Positions 28,200 through 36,815 of a DNA stretch of 64,000 nucleotides are shown here, piece by piece. Every line of letters starts with the position of its first letter. Position 1 is the stretch's first letter. A program made the translations under genes and the position numbers. The notes beneath the pieces are model-generated. The model did not search any database. It worked only from the letters and a program-made list of their open reading frames with translations, and had not been told where the DNA came from. The DNA comes from Pacificimonas flava (GTDB lineage: Bacteria > Pseudomonadota > Alphaproteobacteria > Sphingomonadales > Sphingomonadaceae), in assembly GCF_000342165.1 (NCBI RefSeq), contig NZ_AMRV01000006.1:1-64000 (forward strand), in the 5' to 3' direction.

Positions 28200-28863
28200 G
28201 CCTGGCACGGAGGCGATCGATGATCGAGCCTGCTCACCAGCGCCTTTCGATCGCGGCGCAATGCTGCCTTCTGCTGATCAGCCGATCGTCTTACTACTAC
28301 ACGCCGGTGCCGGAGACCGAAGAGACGCTGGCGCTGATGCGGGTGATCGACGCGACGTTCCTCGATATGCCGTGGTATGGCAGCCGCCAGATGGTCCGAC
28401 ACCTGCGCCGTAATGGCCATGATGTCGGTCGGCGACGTGTCCGGCGACTGATGGCGAAGATGGGGCTGTCGCCAATCTACCAGCGGCCTCGAACCAGCGA
28501 TCCGCACCCGCAGCATCGGATATATCCCTACTTGTTGCGCAAGCTGGTGATCGAGCGGCCGAACCAGGTGTGGTGCGCGATGCCGAAGTGCGGATCAGCA
28601 TGGATGGCCGAGGTCGCTGGATGGACAACGTCTTCATCGAGCCGCCGTGGCGATCTCTCAAATATGAATGCGTCTATCTCCACGCCTTCGAGACCGGTTC
28701 TGAGTTGTGGAACGGCCTTGCCCGTTGGATCACCTATTACAACACGCAGCGACCGCACTCTGGTCTGGCGGGGCAAACGCCAGCAGAGGCCTATGGACGG
28801 ATCGGCGAAACAGATCATGGGGGGCATGCCCCCCATGATCTGATGACCAAACTGGCGGCATAA
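28196..28863 (+). pseudogene. IS3 transposase orfB with internal deletion
   Basis: The start ATG overlaps the orfA stop (ATGA). The N-terminal half is normal (SMIEPAHQRLSIAAQCCLL; WYGSRQMVRHLRRNGHDVGR; RPNQVWCA). At about 28578 the frame jumps: sequence that should encode the first two DDE-core acids (WCADITY and NTDQGSQ regions) is missing, and the reading resumes in another frame with DAEVRISMDGRGRWMDNVFI, then YNTQRPHSGLAGQTPAEAY. The remaining C-terminal Glu is present. With two catalytic acids lost and a frame shift, the protein cannot be active. Confidence 0.82.
28811..28842. repeat. 32-base perfect palindrome inside the IS
   Basis: CAGATCATGGGGGGCA (28811-28826) is followed directly by its exact reverse complement (28827-28842), with no loop. 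It lies in the last 18 codons of orfB, so could form a cruciform in DNA or a hairpin in RNA. There is no T run afterwards. Confidence 0.9.
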
Positions 28864-28971
28864 TCACAACAGGGATGAGCTTAACTTCGCCGCCAAACTG
28901 TCCAAAAAGACGGGACCACCTCACCTTACCGCCCGGATCCCGCGGGATAAGCTCTGCGGTCATATCTATTT

Positions 28972-29006
28972 GATACCGAAAAGGGGTCTCCCGTGAACTC
29001 GGTATC
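28972..29006. repeat. 8-base inverted repeat beside tRNA-Arg
   Basis: GATACCGA (28972-28979) and TCGGTATC (28999-29006) are exact complements with a 19-base loop. It lies just past the 3' end of the tRNA gene on the minus strand. It could be the tRNA transcript end, but no T run follows. Confidence 0.4.
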
Positions 29007-29022
29007 GATATAACCCATTTCT

Positions 29023-29099
29023 TGGCGCGCCCGGCAGGACTCGAACCTGCTGCCTCAAGATTAGAAGTCTCGCGCTCTATCCAGATGAGCTACGGGCGC
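29023..29099 (-). tRNA. tRNA-Arg(TCT)
   Basis: Read on the minus strand, the 77-base gene folds as a cloverleaf. The acceptor arms are GCGCCCG and CGGGCGC, the D stem is GCTC/GAGC, the anticodon arm CGAGA-CTTCTAA-TCTTG gives anticodon TCT, the T arm is GCAGG-TTCGAGT-CCTGC, the discriminator is G, and CCA is encoded. It reads AGA arginine codons. The IS3 remnant ends 99 bases beyond its 3' end. Confidence 0.96.
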
Positions 29100-29192
29100 G
29101 CGCTGCGGGGTGAATGCGCGGTGTGAGCGAGAGCGTCAAGGTGCAGCGCGCACCGCTCGCTGCCGAGCATGCAGCGCCAGCCTGCGATGGCT

Positions 29193-30734
29193 TCAGGCCG
29201 CGGGGCCGCGATAGCCGTCTTTGAGTTCCCGCTTCAGCACTTTGCCGATGGCGCTGCGGGGAAGCTCATCCACCATCACCACATCCGCCAATCGCTGGGT
29301 CTTTCCCACCCGTTCGTTGGTGAAGGCGCGAATCTCCTCCGCCCTGGCACTGCCGACGGCGAACGCCACCGGCGTCTCCCCCCAGGACTCAGAAGCTACG
29401 CCGACAACGGAGACATCCTCGACACCCGGGCACTGCCGCGCGACCGCCTCGATATCGCTGGGGAAGATGTTGAAACCGCCGGAAATGATCATGTCCTTCT
29501 TCCGGTCGGTCAGGACGAGAAAGCCGTCCTCATCGAAGCGGCCAACATCGCCCTGCCGGTACCACAGGCCCCCCTCTGCATCGTGCCAGTACATCTCGCG
29601 CGTCTTGTCCTCTCGGCCCAGATACCCTGTCATCATCGTACCGGAGCGGCCGACGATTTCACCAGCCTTCCCCGGCGCGACCTCCCTCCCCTCATCGTCT
29701 ATCAACTTCGCTTCGTGTCCGGGCAGCGGCTGTCCGACCGTATGCAGCTTGTCCGGAAACTCGTCCGCGATCAGCATGAAGGAGCAGCCCCCCTCCGTCA
29801 GACCGTAATACTCGACCAGCTTGCCCGGCCAACGCTGAAGGATCTCTCGCTTGAGGTCGGCTGCGAACGGCGCCGACGTGCATGTCTTGAAGCGAAAGGC
29901 GCTGAGATCGAAACGGTCGAATTCCGGGTCCGCCATGATGCGCTTGTACTGAACCGGAACCAGCATGGTGTGCGTGGCATGCACCCTCTCCGCCAGTTCC
30001 AGATATTTGCGCGCATCGAACTTGCGCATCAGAACTGCCGTTCCACCCTGTGCGATGGTCGGCAGAAAGCTGACGAGCGTGGTGTTCGAATAGAGCGGCG
30101 TGGAATTGAGCGTAACCGCTTCCGAAAAATTGCCGCGCCCACCCATGGAAACCTGCCGCCAACGCATCAGATTCGAGTGGACGATACCCTTCGGAATACC
30201 GGTCGTCCCGGAGGAGTAGATGATGTTGAACGGCCCATCGGGAAAGATTTTCACCGGCGCCGGTCGTTCGCCCTCCGCAGCCAGCCAGTCCTTCCAGGCG
30301 ACGCCGATGTCGCTGTCGTCCAGGGCGATGACCTGCGCGGAAAGATCCGCTTTCCGACTGCCGAGGGTCGCGGCCGTATCCGCATCGAGGAACACCAATC
30401 GCGAGCCGGAATCGGCGATCATGGCCGCCATCTGCTCGTCCGTCACGCTCGGCGCGATCGGCGCCGTCGCCGCGCCGGCGCGCAGCACGGCGATATAAAG
30501 CGCAGCATAGTCGAGCGAGGTGCCGGCGCAGACGCTGACCGCTTCTCCCACCGCCACCCCGCTGCGCTGCAGGCTGGCCGCGATGCGGTCCAGATAGGCG
30601 TCGAAATCCGACCATGTGAGGCTGCGGTCGTCGACGACCAGGGCTGGCTTCTCGGGATGCTCAACGGCATGCTGACGCGCAACATCGGGCAGCGAACCGA
30701 AATCGGCCTGCAGCATTTCAGCAGCGGTGGGCAT
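29193..30734 (-). CDS. Acyl-CoA synthetase-like AMP-binding ligase
   Basis: This 513-residue enzyme belongs to the class I adenylate-forming ligases, which activate a carboxylate as an acyl-AMP and usually join it to CoA. The ATG at 30732-30734 has GGGAGG five to six bases upstream. Seen in order: the P-loop YSSGTTGIPKG, the A5 motif VEYYGLTEGG, the A7 motif QGDVGRFDEDGFLVLTDRKK and hinge DMIISGGFNIFPSDIE, and the catalytic Lys near the end in RSAIGKVLKREL. Length and layout fit an acyl-CoA synthetase with no carrier domain. Neighbours (tRNA and complex I subunit) do not reveal the acid activated; medium- or aromatic-acid ligases are both possible. Confidence 0.92.
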   Translation of the reverse strand: MPTAAEMLQADFGSLPDVARQHAVEHPEKPALVVDDRSLTWSDFDAYLDRIAASLQRSGVAVGEAVSVCAGTSLDYAALYIAVLRAGAATAPIAPSVTDEQMAAMIADSGSRLVFLDADTAATLGSRKADLSAQVIALDDSDIGVAWKDWLAAEGERPAPVKIFPDGPFNIIYSSGTTGIPKGIVHSNLMRWRQVSMGGRGNFSEAVTLNSTPLYSNTTLVSFLPTIAQGGTAVLMRKFDARKYLELAERVHATHTMLVPVQYKRIMADPEFDRFDLSAFRFKTCTSAPFAADLKREILQRWPGKLVEYYGLTEGGCSFMLIADEFPDKLHTVGQPLPGHEAKLIDDEGREVAPGKAGEIVGRSGTMMTGYLGREDKTREMYWHDAEGGLWYRQGDVGRFDEDGFLVLTDRKKDMIISGGFNIFPSDIEAVARQCPGVEDVSVVGVASESWGETPVAFAVGSARAEEIRAFTNERVGKTQRLADVVMVDELPRSAIGKVLKRELKDGYRGPAA

Positions 30735-30799
30735 AAGTCCTCCCTCAATCCCTAAACGGTCGAAAGAGGAGTTAGAACCGGGCTCGCGCCCTGCGCAAC

Positions 30800-31087
30800 C
30801 TACCGGAAATTATCGGAGTAGGCCTGAATTTTGAGACGATGGATGCGAGGCGGTTCGACATGAACGGCAAGACCCATTCGCTCGGCATAGGTCAGCGCCT
30901 CGTCCTTGCTCTCAAATCGCAGCTTCACTTGTCGCCGCGTATCGCTCGAGCCATACCAACCTGTCAGTGGATCGTGGTTCTGCCGGTCGGCCGGCACATA
31001 TTCCAGAATCCAATCGTCCCCGTTCGCCTTGCCGGACTGCATGGCGTTGAGGGGGCGCTGATAGATGCGGGCGGTGGTGCTGCTCAT
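30800..31087 (-). CDS. NDUFS4-like complex I accessory protein
   Basis: This 95-residue protein resembles the ETC complex I subunit (NDUFS4/NDUFA4-type) conserved in alphaproteobacteria and mitochondria. The sequence has ARIYQRPLNAMQSGKANGDD, WILEYVPADRQNHDPLTGWYGSSDT and VKLRFESKDEALTYAERMGL, the core of that family, which stabilises the NADH-binding arm of NADH:quinone oxidoreductase. No other nuo gene is near; the gene is usually isolated. It lies between the ligase and the polyprenyl synthase on the same strand. Confidence 0.9.
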   Translation of the reverse strand: MSSTTARIYQRPLNAMQSGKANGDDWILEYVPADRQNHDPLTGWYGSSDTRRQVKLRFESKDEALTYAERMGLAVHVEPPRIHRLKIQAYSDNFR

Positions 31088-31120
31088 GGAAAGTCCAATG
31101 GCTCAAGGACGGCGCGCGCG

Positions 31121-32137
31121 TCAATAGGCCCGCTGTACAGCGAAGGCGACCGTTTCCGTCATCGCGCTCTTCGCCTTGCCGGCGGGGAAATCAGCAATCG
31201 CGTCGACAGCCAGGCGTCCGTAATGCCGCGCCCGCTCCAGCGTGTCGTCGATAGCGCCGACCGCACGCATGCGCTCGATCGCTTCGGCAAAATCCGCATC
31301 GCTGTTGCGTTCCCCGGAAATGGCCGCTTCCCAGAAGCGCCGCGCTTCGGAATCCCCGCGCTTGTAGGCCAGGATCACGGGCAGCGTCAGCTTACCCTCC
31401 CGAAAATCGTCACCTGCATCCTTGCCCATTGCCGCACCGTCCCCAGCATAGTCGATGGCGTCGTCCACGAGCTGGAAAGCGATACCCAGATTGCGGCCAT
31501 AGCTGTCGAGTGCAGCCTCCACATCCTCGCCCCGCTCCGCCACGACAGCGGAAATCTGGCAAGCCGCTGCGAAAAGCACGGCTGTTTTCGCTGTGATGAC
31601 ATCCAGATAGCGCTCTTCCGTCGTTTCGATCCGGCGCTGTGTCTGCAGCTGGTCGACCTCGCCCTGAGCGATAACCGCCGACGCCGACGACAGGATTTTC
31701 AGCACTTTCAGAGACCCGTCCTCGACCATCAATTCGAAAGCGCGGCTGAACAGGAAGTCGCCGACGAGCACGGTGGCCTGATTCCCCCAGATCAGATTCG
31801 CCGCCTTCTTTCCCCGGCGCTGCTCCGAACCGTCGACGACATCGTCGTGAAGCAAGGTCGCGGTATGGATGAACTCCACGGCGGCAGACAGCTTGTGGTG
31901 CCGCGTGCCGCCATAATCGAGAAGATGGGCACTCGCCAGCGTCAGCATCGGCCGCAGGCGCTTTCCGCCACCCGAGATCAGATGACCGGCAAGCGCCGGG
32001 ATGACCGCGACGTCGGACTGCATCCGCGCGAGGATGATCTCGTTCACGCTGTTCAGTGCAGGCGCCACCAATTGCAACAGCGGATCGAGCGAGGCGGGAC
32101 CGGGACGAGCGGTGATGGGGTGAACGGTGGCTGTCAT
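31121..32137 (-). CDS. Polyprenyl diphosphate synthase (quinone side chain)
   Basis: This 338-residue trans-prenyltransferase lengthens farnesyl diphosphate with isopentenyl diphosphate to make the polyprenyl tail of ubiquinone. Both Asp-rich motifs are seen: the first in ATLLHDDVVDGSEQRRG and the second in FQLVDDAIDYAGD. ISGGGKRLRPML and KTAVLFAAAC are also typical. The product length (octa to deca) cannot be read with certainty, so ispB is only a likely name. The gene is divergent from the chorismate mutase gene and co-directional with the NDUFS4-like gene. Confidence 0.93.
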   Translation of the reverse strand: MTATVHPITARPGPASLDPLLQLVAPALNSVNEIILARMQSDVAVIPALAGHLISGGGKRLRPMLTLASAHLLDYGGTRHHKLSAAVEFIHTATLLHDDVVDGSEQRRGKKAANLIWGNQATVLVGDFLFSRAFELMVEDGSLKVLKILSSASAVIAQGEVDQLQTQRRIETTEERYLDVITAKTAVLFAAACQISAVVAERGEDVEAALDSYGRNLGIAFQLVDDAIDYAGDGAAMGKDAGDDFREGKLTLPVILAYKRGDSEARRFWEAAISGERNSDADFAEAIERMRAVGAIDDTLERARHYGRLAVDAIADFPAGKAKSAMTETVAFAVQRAY

Positions 32138-32230
32138 GCGCGGCAGGCTTCGTCAAAACTGAACATACCGCCCTAAAAGCGCATGACTGGCCTCTTGTCA
32201 CTGGCGCAATTGGCCGCAAAGGTGCGCGCC

Positions 32231-32515
32231 ATGACAGGCACTCCCGACGTTCTTGCACAATATCGCGCCAGCATCGACAATATCGATGCGGCGCTGGTCC
32301 ACATCCTGGCGGAGCGATTCCGCATCACCAAGGCTGTCGGTGCGTACAAGGCGCGCGAGGGGCTGCCCCCGGCCGACCCGTCCCGAGAGGAGGCGCAGAT
32401 CGCACGCCTGCGCACTCTGGCGGAAAGCGCAAATCTCGACCCGGAGTTCTCGGAGAAGTTCCTGCGCTTCATCGTCGCCGAGGTCATTCGCCACCACGAG
32501 CAGGCGCGCGGCTAA
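32231..32515 (+). CDS. Chorismate mutase, AroQ type
   Basis: This 94-residue helical protein rearranges chorismate to prephenate in phenylalanine and tyrosine synthesis. The ATG at 32231-32233 has AGGTG nine bases upstream; a longer frame begins 16 codons earlier without a better site. AroQ features are seen: YRASIDNIDAALVHILAERF, then RITKAVGAYKA with its Lys, and ARLRTLAESANLDPEF, FIVAEVIRHHE. It is a stand-alone domain, not fused to a dehydratase or dehydrogenase. Phenylalanine hydroxylase is found two genes downstream, but separate promoters are likely. Confidence 0.9.
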   Translation: MTGTPDVLAQYRASIDNIDAALVHILAERFRITKAVGAYKAREGLPPADPSREEAQIARLRTLAESANLDPEFSEKFLRFIVAEVIRHHEQARG

Positions 32516-32550
32516 CCGCCCCAAATTTTCACGTTCATGGAGCATCGTTC

Positions 32551-34473
32551 ATGCGTTACCTTTCTCTCATCGCGCTGTCCGCGGCGCTCCTTGGCGGCTG
32601 TTCCCCGGATGGCATCGGCCAGCCGGCAAGCGGGGAGAAGAGCAGCGAGATGACGAGCAACTCGATCTACGCGACCGAGGAAGGCCGGGACGAGCACAGC
32701 TACGCGAAGCCACTGGAAGCGCGCGTCGAACATGTCGCTCTCGACCTCGACGCCGATTTCGGGGCCAGGCGTATGCGCGGAACCGCAACGCTCGACCTCG
32801 TCGTCGCCGATGACGCGACCGAAGTGGTGCTCGACAGCCGCGATCTCGAGATCGACAGCATCACGAAGGCGGACGGCACGCCGCTCGAATGGTCGCTGGG
32901 CAACAGCGATCCTGCGCACGGTGCGCCGCTGACCGTTCAGCTGGATGACGCCGACAAGATCGTCATTCGCTACGCCAGCGCGCCGGATGCGCCGGCCCTG
33001 CAATGGCTGACGCCGGAGCAGACGGCGGGCGGAACGCAGCCCTTCCTGTTCAGCCAGGGTCAGGCGATCCTCAACCGCAGCTGGATTCCGACTCAGGACA
33101 GCCCCGGTATCCGCCAGACCTGGGAAGCCTGGATCAGCGTTCCCGACGACCTGACCGTGGTCATGAGCGGCGCCAAGGGAGAAAAGGCCGATCCGACGCC
33201 CGCCGGTGATGGCCGGCGCAGCTTCTATTTCGACATGGACAAGGCCGTTCCGCCCTACCTGATTGCGATCGGTGCCGGCGACCTCGCGTTCGAGGAGATC
33301 GGACCACGGTCCGGCGTCTACGCAGAACCCTCGGTCGTCGAGGGTGCGGCCAGCGAGTTCAAGGATCTGGAAAGGATGATCGATGCGGCAGAGTCGCTCT
33401 ATGGTCCCTATCGCTGGGGCCGCTACGATCTTCTGGTTCTGCCGCCCTCCTTTCCCTTCGGCGGCATGGAGAACCCGACACTGACGTTCGTGACGCCGAC
33501 GGTCCTTGCCGGCGACCGCTCACTGGTGAGCCTTATTGCCCATGAACTGGCGCACAGCTGGTCGGGCAATCTGGTGACGAACTCCAACTGGAACGACTTC
33601 TGGCTCAACGAAGGGTTCACGGTCTATTTCGAGAACCGCATCATGGAGAAGGTCTATGGCAAGGAGCGCGCGGACATGCTCGCCGCGCTCGGCTATGCGG
33701 ACCTGCAGGAGCAGATAGAGGCGCTGGGCGGACCCGAGGCGGCCGACACGCAGCTTCATCTCGACCTTGCCGGCCGCGATCCGGACGACGGCATGACGGA
33801 CGTCGCATATGAAAAGGGCGCCCTTTTCCTGCGCACCGTTGAACAGGCGGTCGGGCGCGAACGGCTGGATGCATGGCTGCGCGGCTATTTCGATCGAAAC
33901 GCGTTCGAGCCGCAGACGAGCGCCGGCATGCTTGCGGATATGCGTGAGCATCTGTTCGCCGGCGAGGAGCCGCCGGTCGACCTTGATGCATGGGTCTATC
34001 AACCCGGCATTCCCGAGGGTGCGGCCGTGCCGACCTCGGACCGGTTCGGGAGGCTGGACGAAAGCATCGCGGCCTTCACCGATGGCGGCAGCGTCACGGA
34101 TCTAGACTGGGGGGACTGGACGACTCAGGAGCGGCTCTACTTCCTGAACGGCCTCCCGCGCGAAATGCCGGCGGCGCGGCTGAAGGCGCTGGACGACGCG
34201 CTCAGCCTCTCAGACAGCGGCAACAGCGAGATCCGCTTCGCGTGGCTGCGCCTTGCCATCGCCAACCGCTATGATCCCGCGAAGCCCTCCGCCGAGGAAT
34301 TTCTCTCGTCCCAGGGGCGGCGCAAGTTCGTCGAACCCCTGTTCGAGGCGCTGATGGCGGAAGGCGCGTGGGGGCAGCCCTTCGCGAGGGAACTCTATCG
34401 GAGGGTAAGAGCGCGCTATCACAGCGTGACGTCCAGCACGATCGACCGCATCGTGCCCCTTGAAGAACGCTGA
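32551..34473 (+). CDS. M1-family metallopeptidase lipoprotein
   Basis: This 640-residue enzyme belongs to the M1 aminopeptidases, closest in layout to leukotriene A4 hydrolase. The start ATG opens a lipoprotein signal (MRYLSLIALSAALLGGC) with Cys17, so it is held in the periplasm. The exopeptidase motif GGMEN lies at residues 304-308 and the zinc site HELAHSWSG with H331, E332 and H335, and the third ligand E354 in NEGFT. The C-terminal helical domain is present (FVEPLFEALMAEGAWG and RARYHSVTSSTIDRIV). It trims N-terminal residues from peptides. It follows chorismate mutase by 35 bases on the same strand. Confidence 0.95.
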   Translation: MRYLSLIALSAALLGGCSPDGIGQPASGEKSSEMTSNSIYATEEGRDEHSYAKPLEARVEHVALDLDADFGARRMRGTATLDLVVADDATEVVLDSRDLEIDSITKADGTPLEWSLGNSDPAHGAPLTVQLDDADKIVIRYASAPDAPALQWLTPEQTAGGTQPFLFSQGQAILNRSWIPTQDSPGIRQTWEAWISVPDDLTVVMSGAKGEKADPTPAGDGRRSFYFDMDKAVPPYLIAIGAGDLAFEEIGPRSGVYAEPSVVEGAASEFKDLERMIDAAESLYGPYRWGRYDLLVLPPSFPFGGMENPTLTFVTPTVLAGDRSLVSLIAHELAHSWSGNLVTNSNWNDFWLNEGFTVYFENRIMEKVYGKERADMLAALGYADLQEQIEALGGPEAADTQLHLDLAGRDPDDGMTDVAYEKGALFLRTVEQAVGRERLDAWLRGYFDRNAFEPQTSAGMLADMREHLFAGEEPPVDLDAWVYQPGIPEGAAVPTSDRFGRLDESIAAFTDGGSVTDLDWGDWTTQERLYFLNGLPREMPAARLKALDDALSLSDSGNSEIRFAWLRLAIANRYDPAKPSAEEFLSSQGRRKFVEPLFEALMAEGAWGQPFARELYRRVRARYHSVTSSTIDRIVPLEER

Positions 34474-34478
34474 CGCGA

Positions 34479-34497
34479 AGGGGGCTTGGCCCCCCTC
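34479..34497 (+). terminator. GC-rich hairpin after the M1 peptidase
   Basis: AGGGGGC (34479-34485) pairs with GCCCCCCT after a three-base loop, five bases past the stop codon. No T run follows, so it may be only a Rho-assisted end or a stabilising stem. Confidence 0.35.
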
Positions 34498-34530
34498 GCA
34501 ATGGCGGGCCACATGGTGTAAATAGTTTCT

Positions 34531-35394
34531 ATGGATACTGGTTCGCCACAGCTCACCCGTCCGCCCGAAGCTGCAGAGGACTGGACTGTCCCGCAGGACT
34601 GGGATCATTTCAGCCGGGAGGAGCACGCCGTCTGGGATCTGCTTTTTGAGCGTCAGTCGAAGCAGCTGCCCGGGCGCGCCGCAGACGAGTTCGTGGAGGG
34701 ACTGAACGTCCTCCACCTCTCGCAGCCCGGCATTCCGAACTTTGAGGAACTGTCCGAGAAGCTGACGAAGGCCACGGGCTGGTCGGTCGTGGCTGTTCCT
34801 GGCCTCGTTCCGGATGACGTGTTTTTCGACCATCTCGCCAATCGCCGCTTTCCGGCCGGCAACTTCATCCGCCGCCGCGACCAGCTGGATTATTTGCAGG
34901 AACCGGACGTCTTTCACGATGTCTTCGGGCATGTCCCGCTGCTCGCCAACCCGGTCTTTGCGGATTATATGGAGGCCTATGGAAAGGGCGGGCTGCGAAG
35001 CCTGGAGTTCGGCAGCATCAAGAAGCTGGCTCGGCTTTATTGGTACACTGTGGAGTTCGGCCTGATCCGACAAGCTGGCAACGATTTGCGCATTTATGGC
35101 GCCGGCATCGTGTCCAGCCACGGAGAAAGCGTGTTTTCACTCGATTCCCCCAGCCCCAATCGCCTCGGCTTCGATCTGGAACGCGTGATGCGGACGGAAT
35201 ACCGGATCGACGATTATCAGCAGACCTATTTCGTCATCGACAGTTTCGAAAAGCTGTTACAGGAAACGCAGGAGGCGGATTTCGCACCGCTTTACGAACG
35301 TTTGCAGGCTCAGTCCGATTTGCCGATCACGACCGTTCTGGAAAGCGACGAGGTCATCACGCGCGGGACGCAGGACTATGTGAGGGCGGCCTGA
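34531..35394 (+). CDS. phhA: Phenylalanine 4-monooxygenase
   Basis: This 287-residue enzyme converts phenylalanine to tyrosine using tetrahydropterin and oxygen at a non-haem iron. The iron ligands are H129 and H134 (FHDVFGHVPLL) and E175 (YWYTVEFGLI), with the same 5- and 41-residue spacing as known bacterial enzymes. PIPNFEEL-like start and GAGIVSSHGE are also typical. It has no regulatory ACT domain, as usual in bacteria. No pterin-recycling gene was seen next to it. The start is ATG with no strong ribosome site. It may allow growth on phenylalanine or supply tyrosine. Confidence 0.96.
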   Translation: MDTGSPQLTRPPEAAEDWTVPQDWDHFSREEHAVWDLLFERQSKQLPGRAADEFVEGLNVLHLSQPGIPNFEELSEKLTKATGWSVVAVPGLVPDDVFFDHLANRRFPAGNFIRRRDQLDYLQEPDVFHDVFGHVPLLANPVFADYMEAYGKGGLRSLEFGSIKKLARLYWYTVEFGLIRQAGNDLRIYGAGIVSSHGESVFSLDSPSPNRLGFDLERVMRTEYRIDDYQQTYFVIDSFEKLLQETQEADFAPLYERLQAQSDLPITTVLESDEVITRGTQDYVRAA

Positions 35395-35489
35395 CAGATG
35401 TCGAAAAGAACGGGTGGCAAGCCATTCTTTTGCTAGGGGAAGACATTCCCGTCTTCGCCTTGCGGGGCTGACCGGCTAAGCCCGGATCC

Positions 35490-36815
35490 ATGTCATCCGA
35501 CCGATCCGATCCGGGTCTTGCCGAGGCAAGTGCCCCCCACCCCTTCCGTATTGCGAACTTTCGCGCTTACTGGCTCTCACGTTTGTCCCTGACGCTCGGT
35601 CAGTACGCGATGCTGCTGATCATCGGCTGGCAAACCTACAATATCGCGCGCGATGGCGGCATGACCGTCGGCGAAGCGTCGGGACAACTGGCCCTTATCG
35701 GGCTGTTTCAGTTCGTACCCCTGTTCCTCCTGACACCATTCTCCGGCCTCGCTGCCGACCGCCTGAACCGCCGAACGGTTGCGCGTTCCATGGTCGGCCT
35801 CCAGGTGCTCTGCGCGGCGATCCTCTGCTGGTTCACGTGGCAGGAGGCGATGGCGCTGCCGATCCTCTACGGAATCTCCGTCATACTCGGCATCGGGCGT
35901 GCCTTCGCCGGTCCGGCTCTTTCCGCCCTGGCGCCCAACCTGGTGCCGAAATCGGTGCTGCCGAACGCCATCGCGCTCTCGTCCATCGCGTGGCAAACCG
36001 GCATGATCGTCGGCCCTGCGATCGGAGGCTATCTTTTCGAGGTCGCGCCGCCCCTGCCCTATGCGGCCGTTCTCGTCCTTTTCTCGATTTCCATCATCTG
36101 CCTCAGTCTGATCGGCGACGTGCCACGCAGCCCGATCACGGGCGCAAAAAGGCCGATCGGCCAGATCGTCGACGGCATGAAATATGTCGGGCGCAACAAG
36201 GTCGTCCTCGGCTCCATCACGCTGGACCTGTTCGCTGTCTTTCTTGCCGGCGCCACGGCGCTGTTTCCGGTTTACGCCCGCGACATTCTTCAGGTTGGCG
36301 CTCCCGGGCTCAGCCAGCTTGCCGCGGCCCCGGCTGTCGGCGCTGCGCTGACCGCGCTCATCTTCTCGTTTCGCCCGCTGAAAACGAATGTCGGACCCCG
36401 AATGCTGTTCGCCGTAGCCGTTTTCGCGGTCGCAACCATCGTTTTCGGTTTCTCCAAGAGTATGCCGCTATCGCTGGTCGCGCTGTTCTTTGTCGGCGCG
36501 GCCGACATGTTTTCGGTCTATATCCGCCAATCGCTCATCCAGCTTCATACGCCGGATGAAAAGCGCGGCCGCGTTTCAGCGGTTTCGCTCGTCACCATTT
36601 CCGCCTCGAACGAGTTCGGCGATTTCTTCTCCGGCAGTCTCGCCTTTCTGATCGGGCCGGTCGCTGCGGTCGTGACGGGCGGTGCCGGCGCGTTGGTCAT
36701 CACCGGCTTGTGGACATTCTTTTTCCCGGCGCTGCGGAACGCTCGGACCTTCGATCCGCCCAGGGAATTGATAGAAGAACCGCCAGAAGAAAAATTGCAG
36801 GAGACAATCCCATGA
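35490..36815 (+). CDS. MFS exporter, EntS/TCR-like
   Basis: This 441-residue membrane protein has about 12 hydrophobic spans and the signature of the MFS_3 (enterobactin/tetracycline exporter-like) branch: [20 protein letters not shown] at the first span and [16 protein letters not shown] at the loop 2-3 motif. The last codons (TGA at 36813-36815) overlap the cysteine synthase start (ATGA), so the two are translationally coupled. The substrate is not evident; export of a siderophore or drug is typical for the branch. The cytoplasmic tail is acidic ([13 protein letters not shown]). Confidence 0.9.
   Translation: MSSDRSDPGLAEASAPHPFRIANFRAYWLSRLSLTLGQYAMLLIIGWQTYNIARDGGMTVGEASGQLALIGLFQFVPLFLLTPFSGLAADRLNRRTVARSMVGLQVLCAAILCWFTWQEAMALPILYGISVILGIGRAFAGPALSALAPNLVPKSVLPNAIALSSIAWQTGMIVGPAIGGYLFEVAPPLPYAAVLVLFSISIICLSLIGDVPRSPITGAKRPIGQIVDGMKYVGRNKVVLGSITLDLFAVFLAGATALFPVYARDILQVGAPGLSQLAAAPAVGAALTALIFSFRPLKTNVGPRMLFAVAVFAVATIVFGFSKSMPLSLVALFFVGAADMFSVYIRQSLIQLHTPDEKRGRVSAVSLVTISASNEFGDFFSGSLAFLIGPVAAVVTGGAGALVITGLWTFFFPALRNARTFDPPRELIEEPPEEKLQETIP

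Larger units (their letters stand above)
27851..28923 (+). mobile_element. Decayed IS3-family insertion sequence
   Basis: The element is bounded by terminal inverted repeats: left TGAGGTGTTCCCG (from 27851) and right, read on the other strand, TGAGGTGGTCCCG (from 28923), with GGACAG and TTAAGCTCATCCC continuing the match inside. The 1,073-base span is shorter than the usual 1.2-1.3 kb. Inside lie a two-gene transposase (orfA and orfB) that is broken in both parts. No short target duplication is visible at the flanks (GAA on the left, CCT on the right), so the site may have rearranged. It sits between the GntR gene and tRNA-Arg. Confidence 0.85.

Noticed and set aside
27760-29100. Integration site of an island at tRNA-Arg
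   Set aside because: No repeat of the tRNA 3' end was found in the flanking sequence and no integrase gene is present, so there is no direct support.
29169-32176. Long frames antisense to the AMP-ligase and polyprenyl synthase genes
   Set aside because: They cover well-supported genes on the minus strand and have shadow-type composition.
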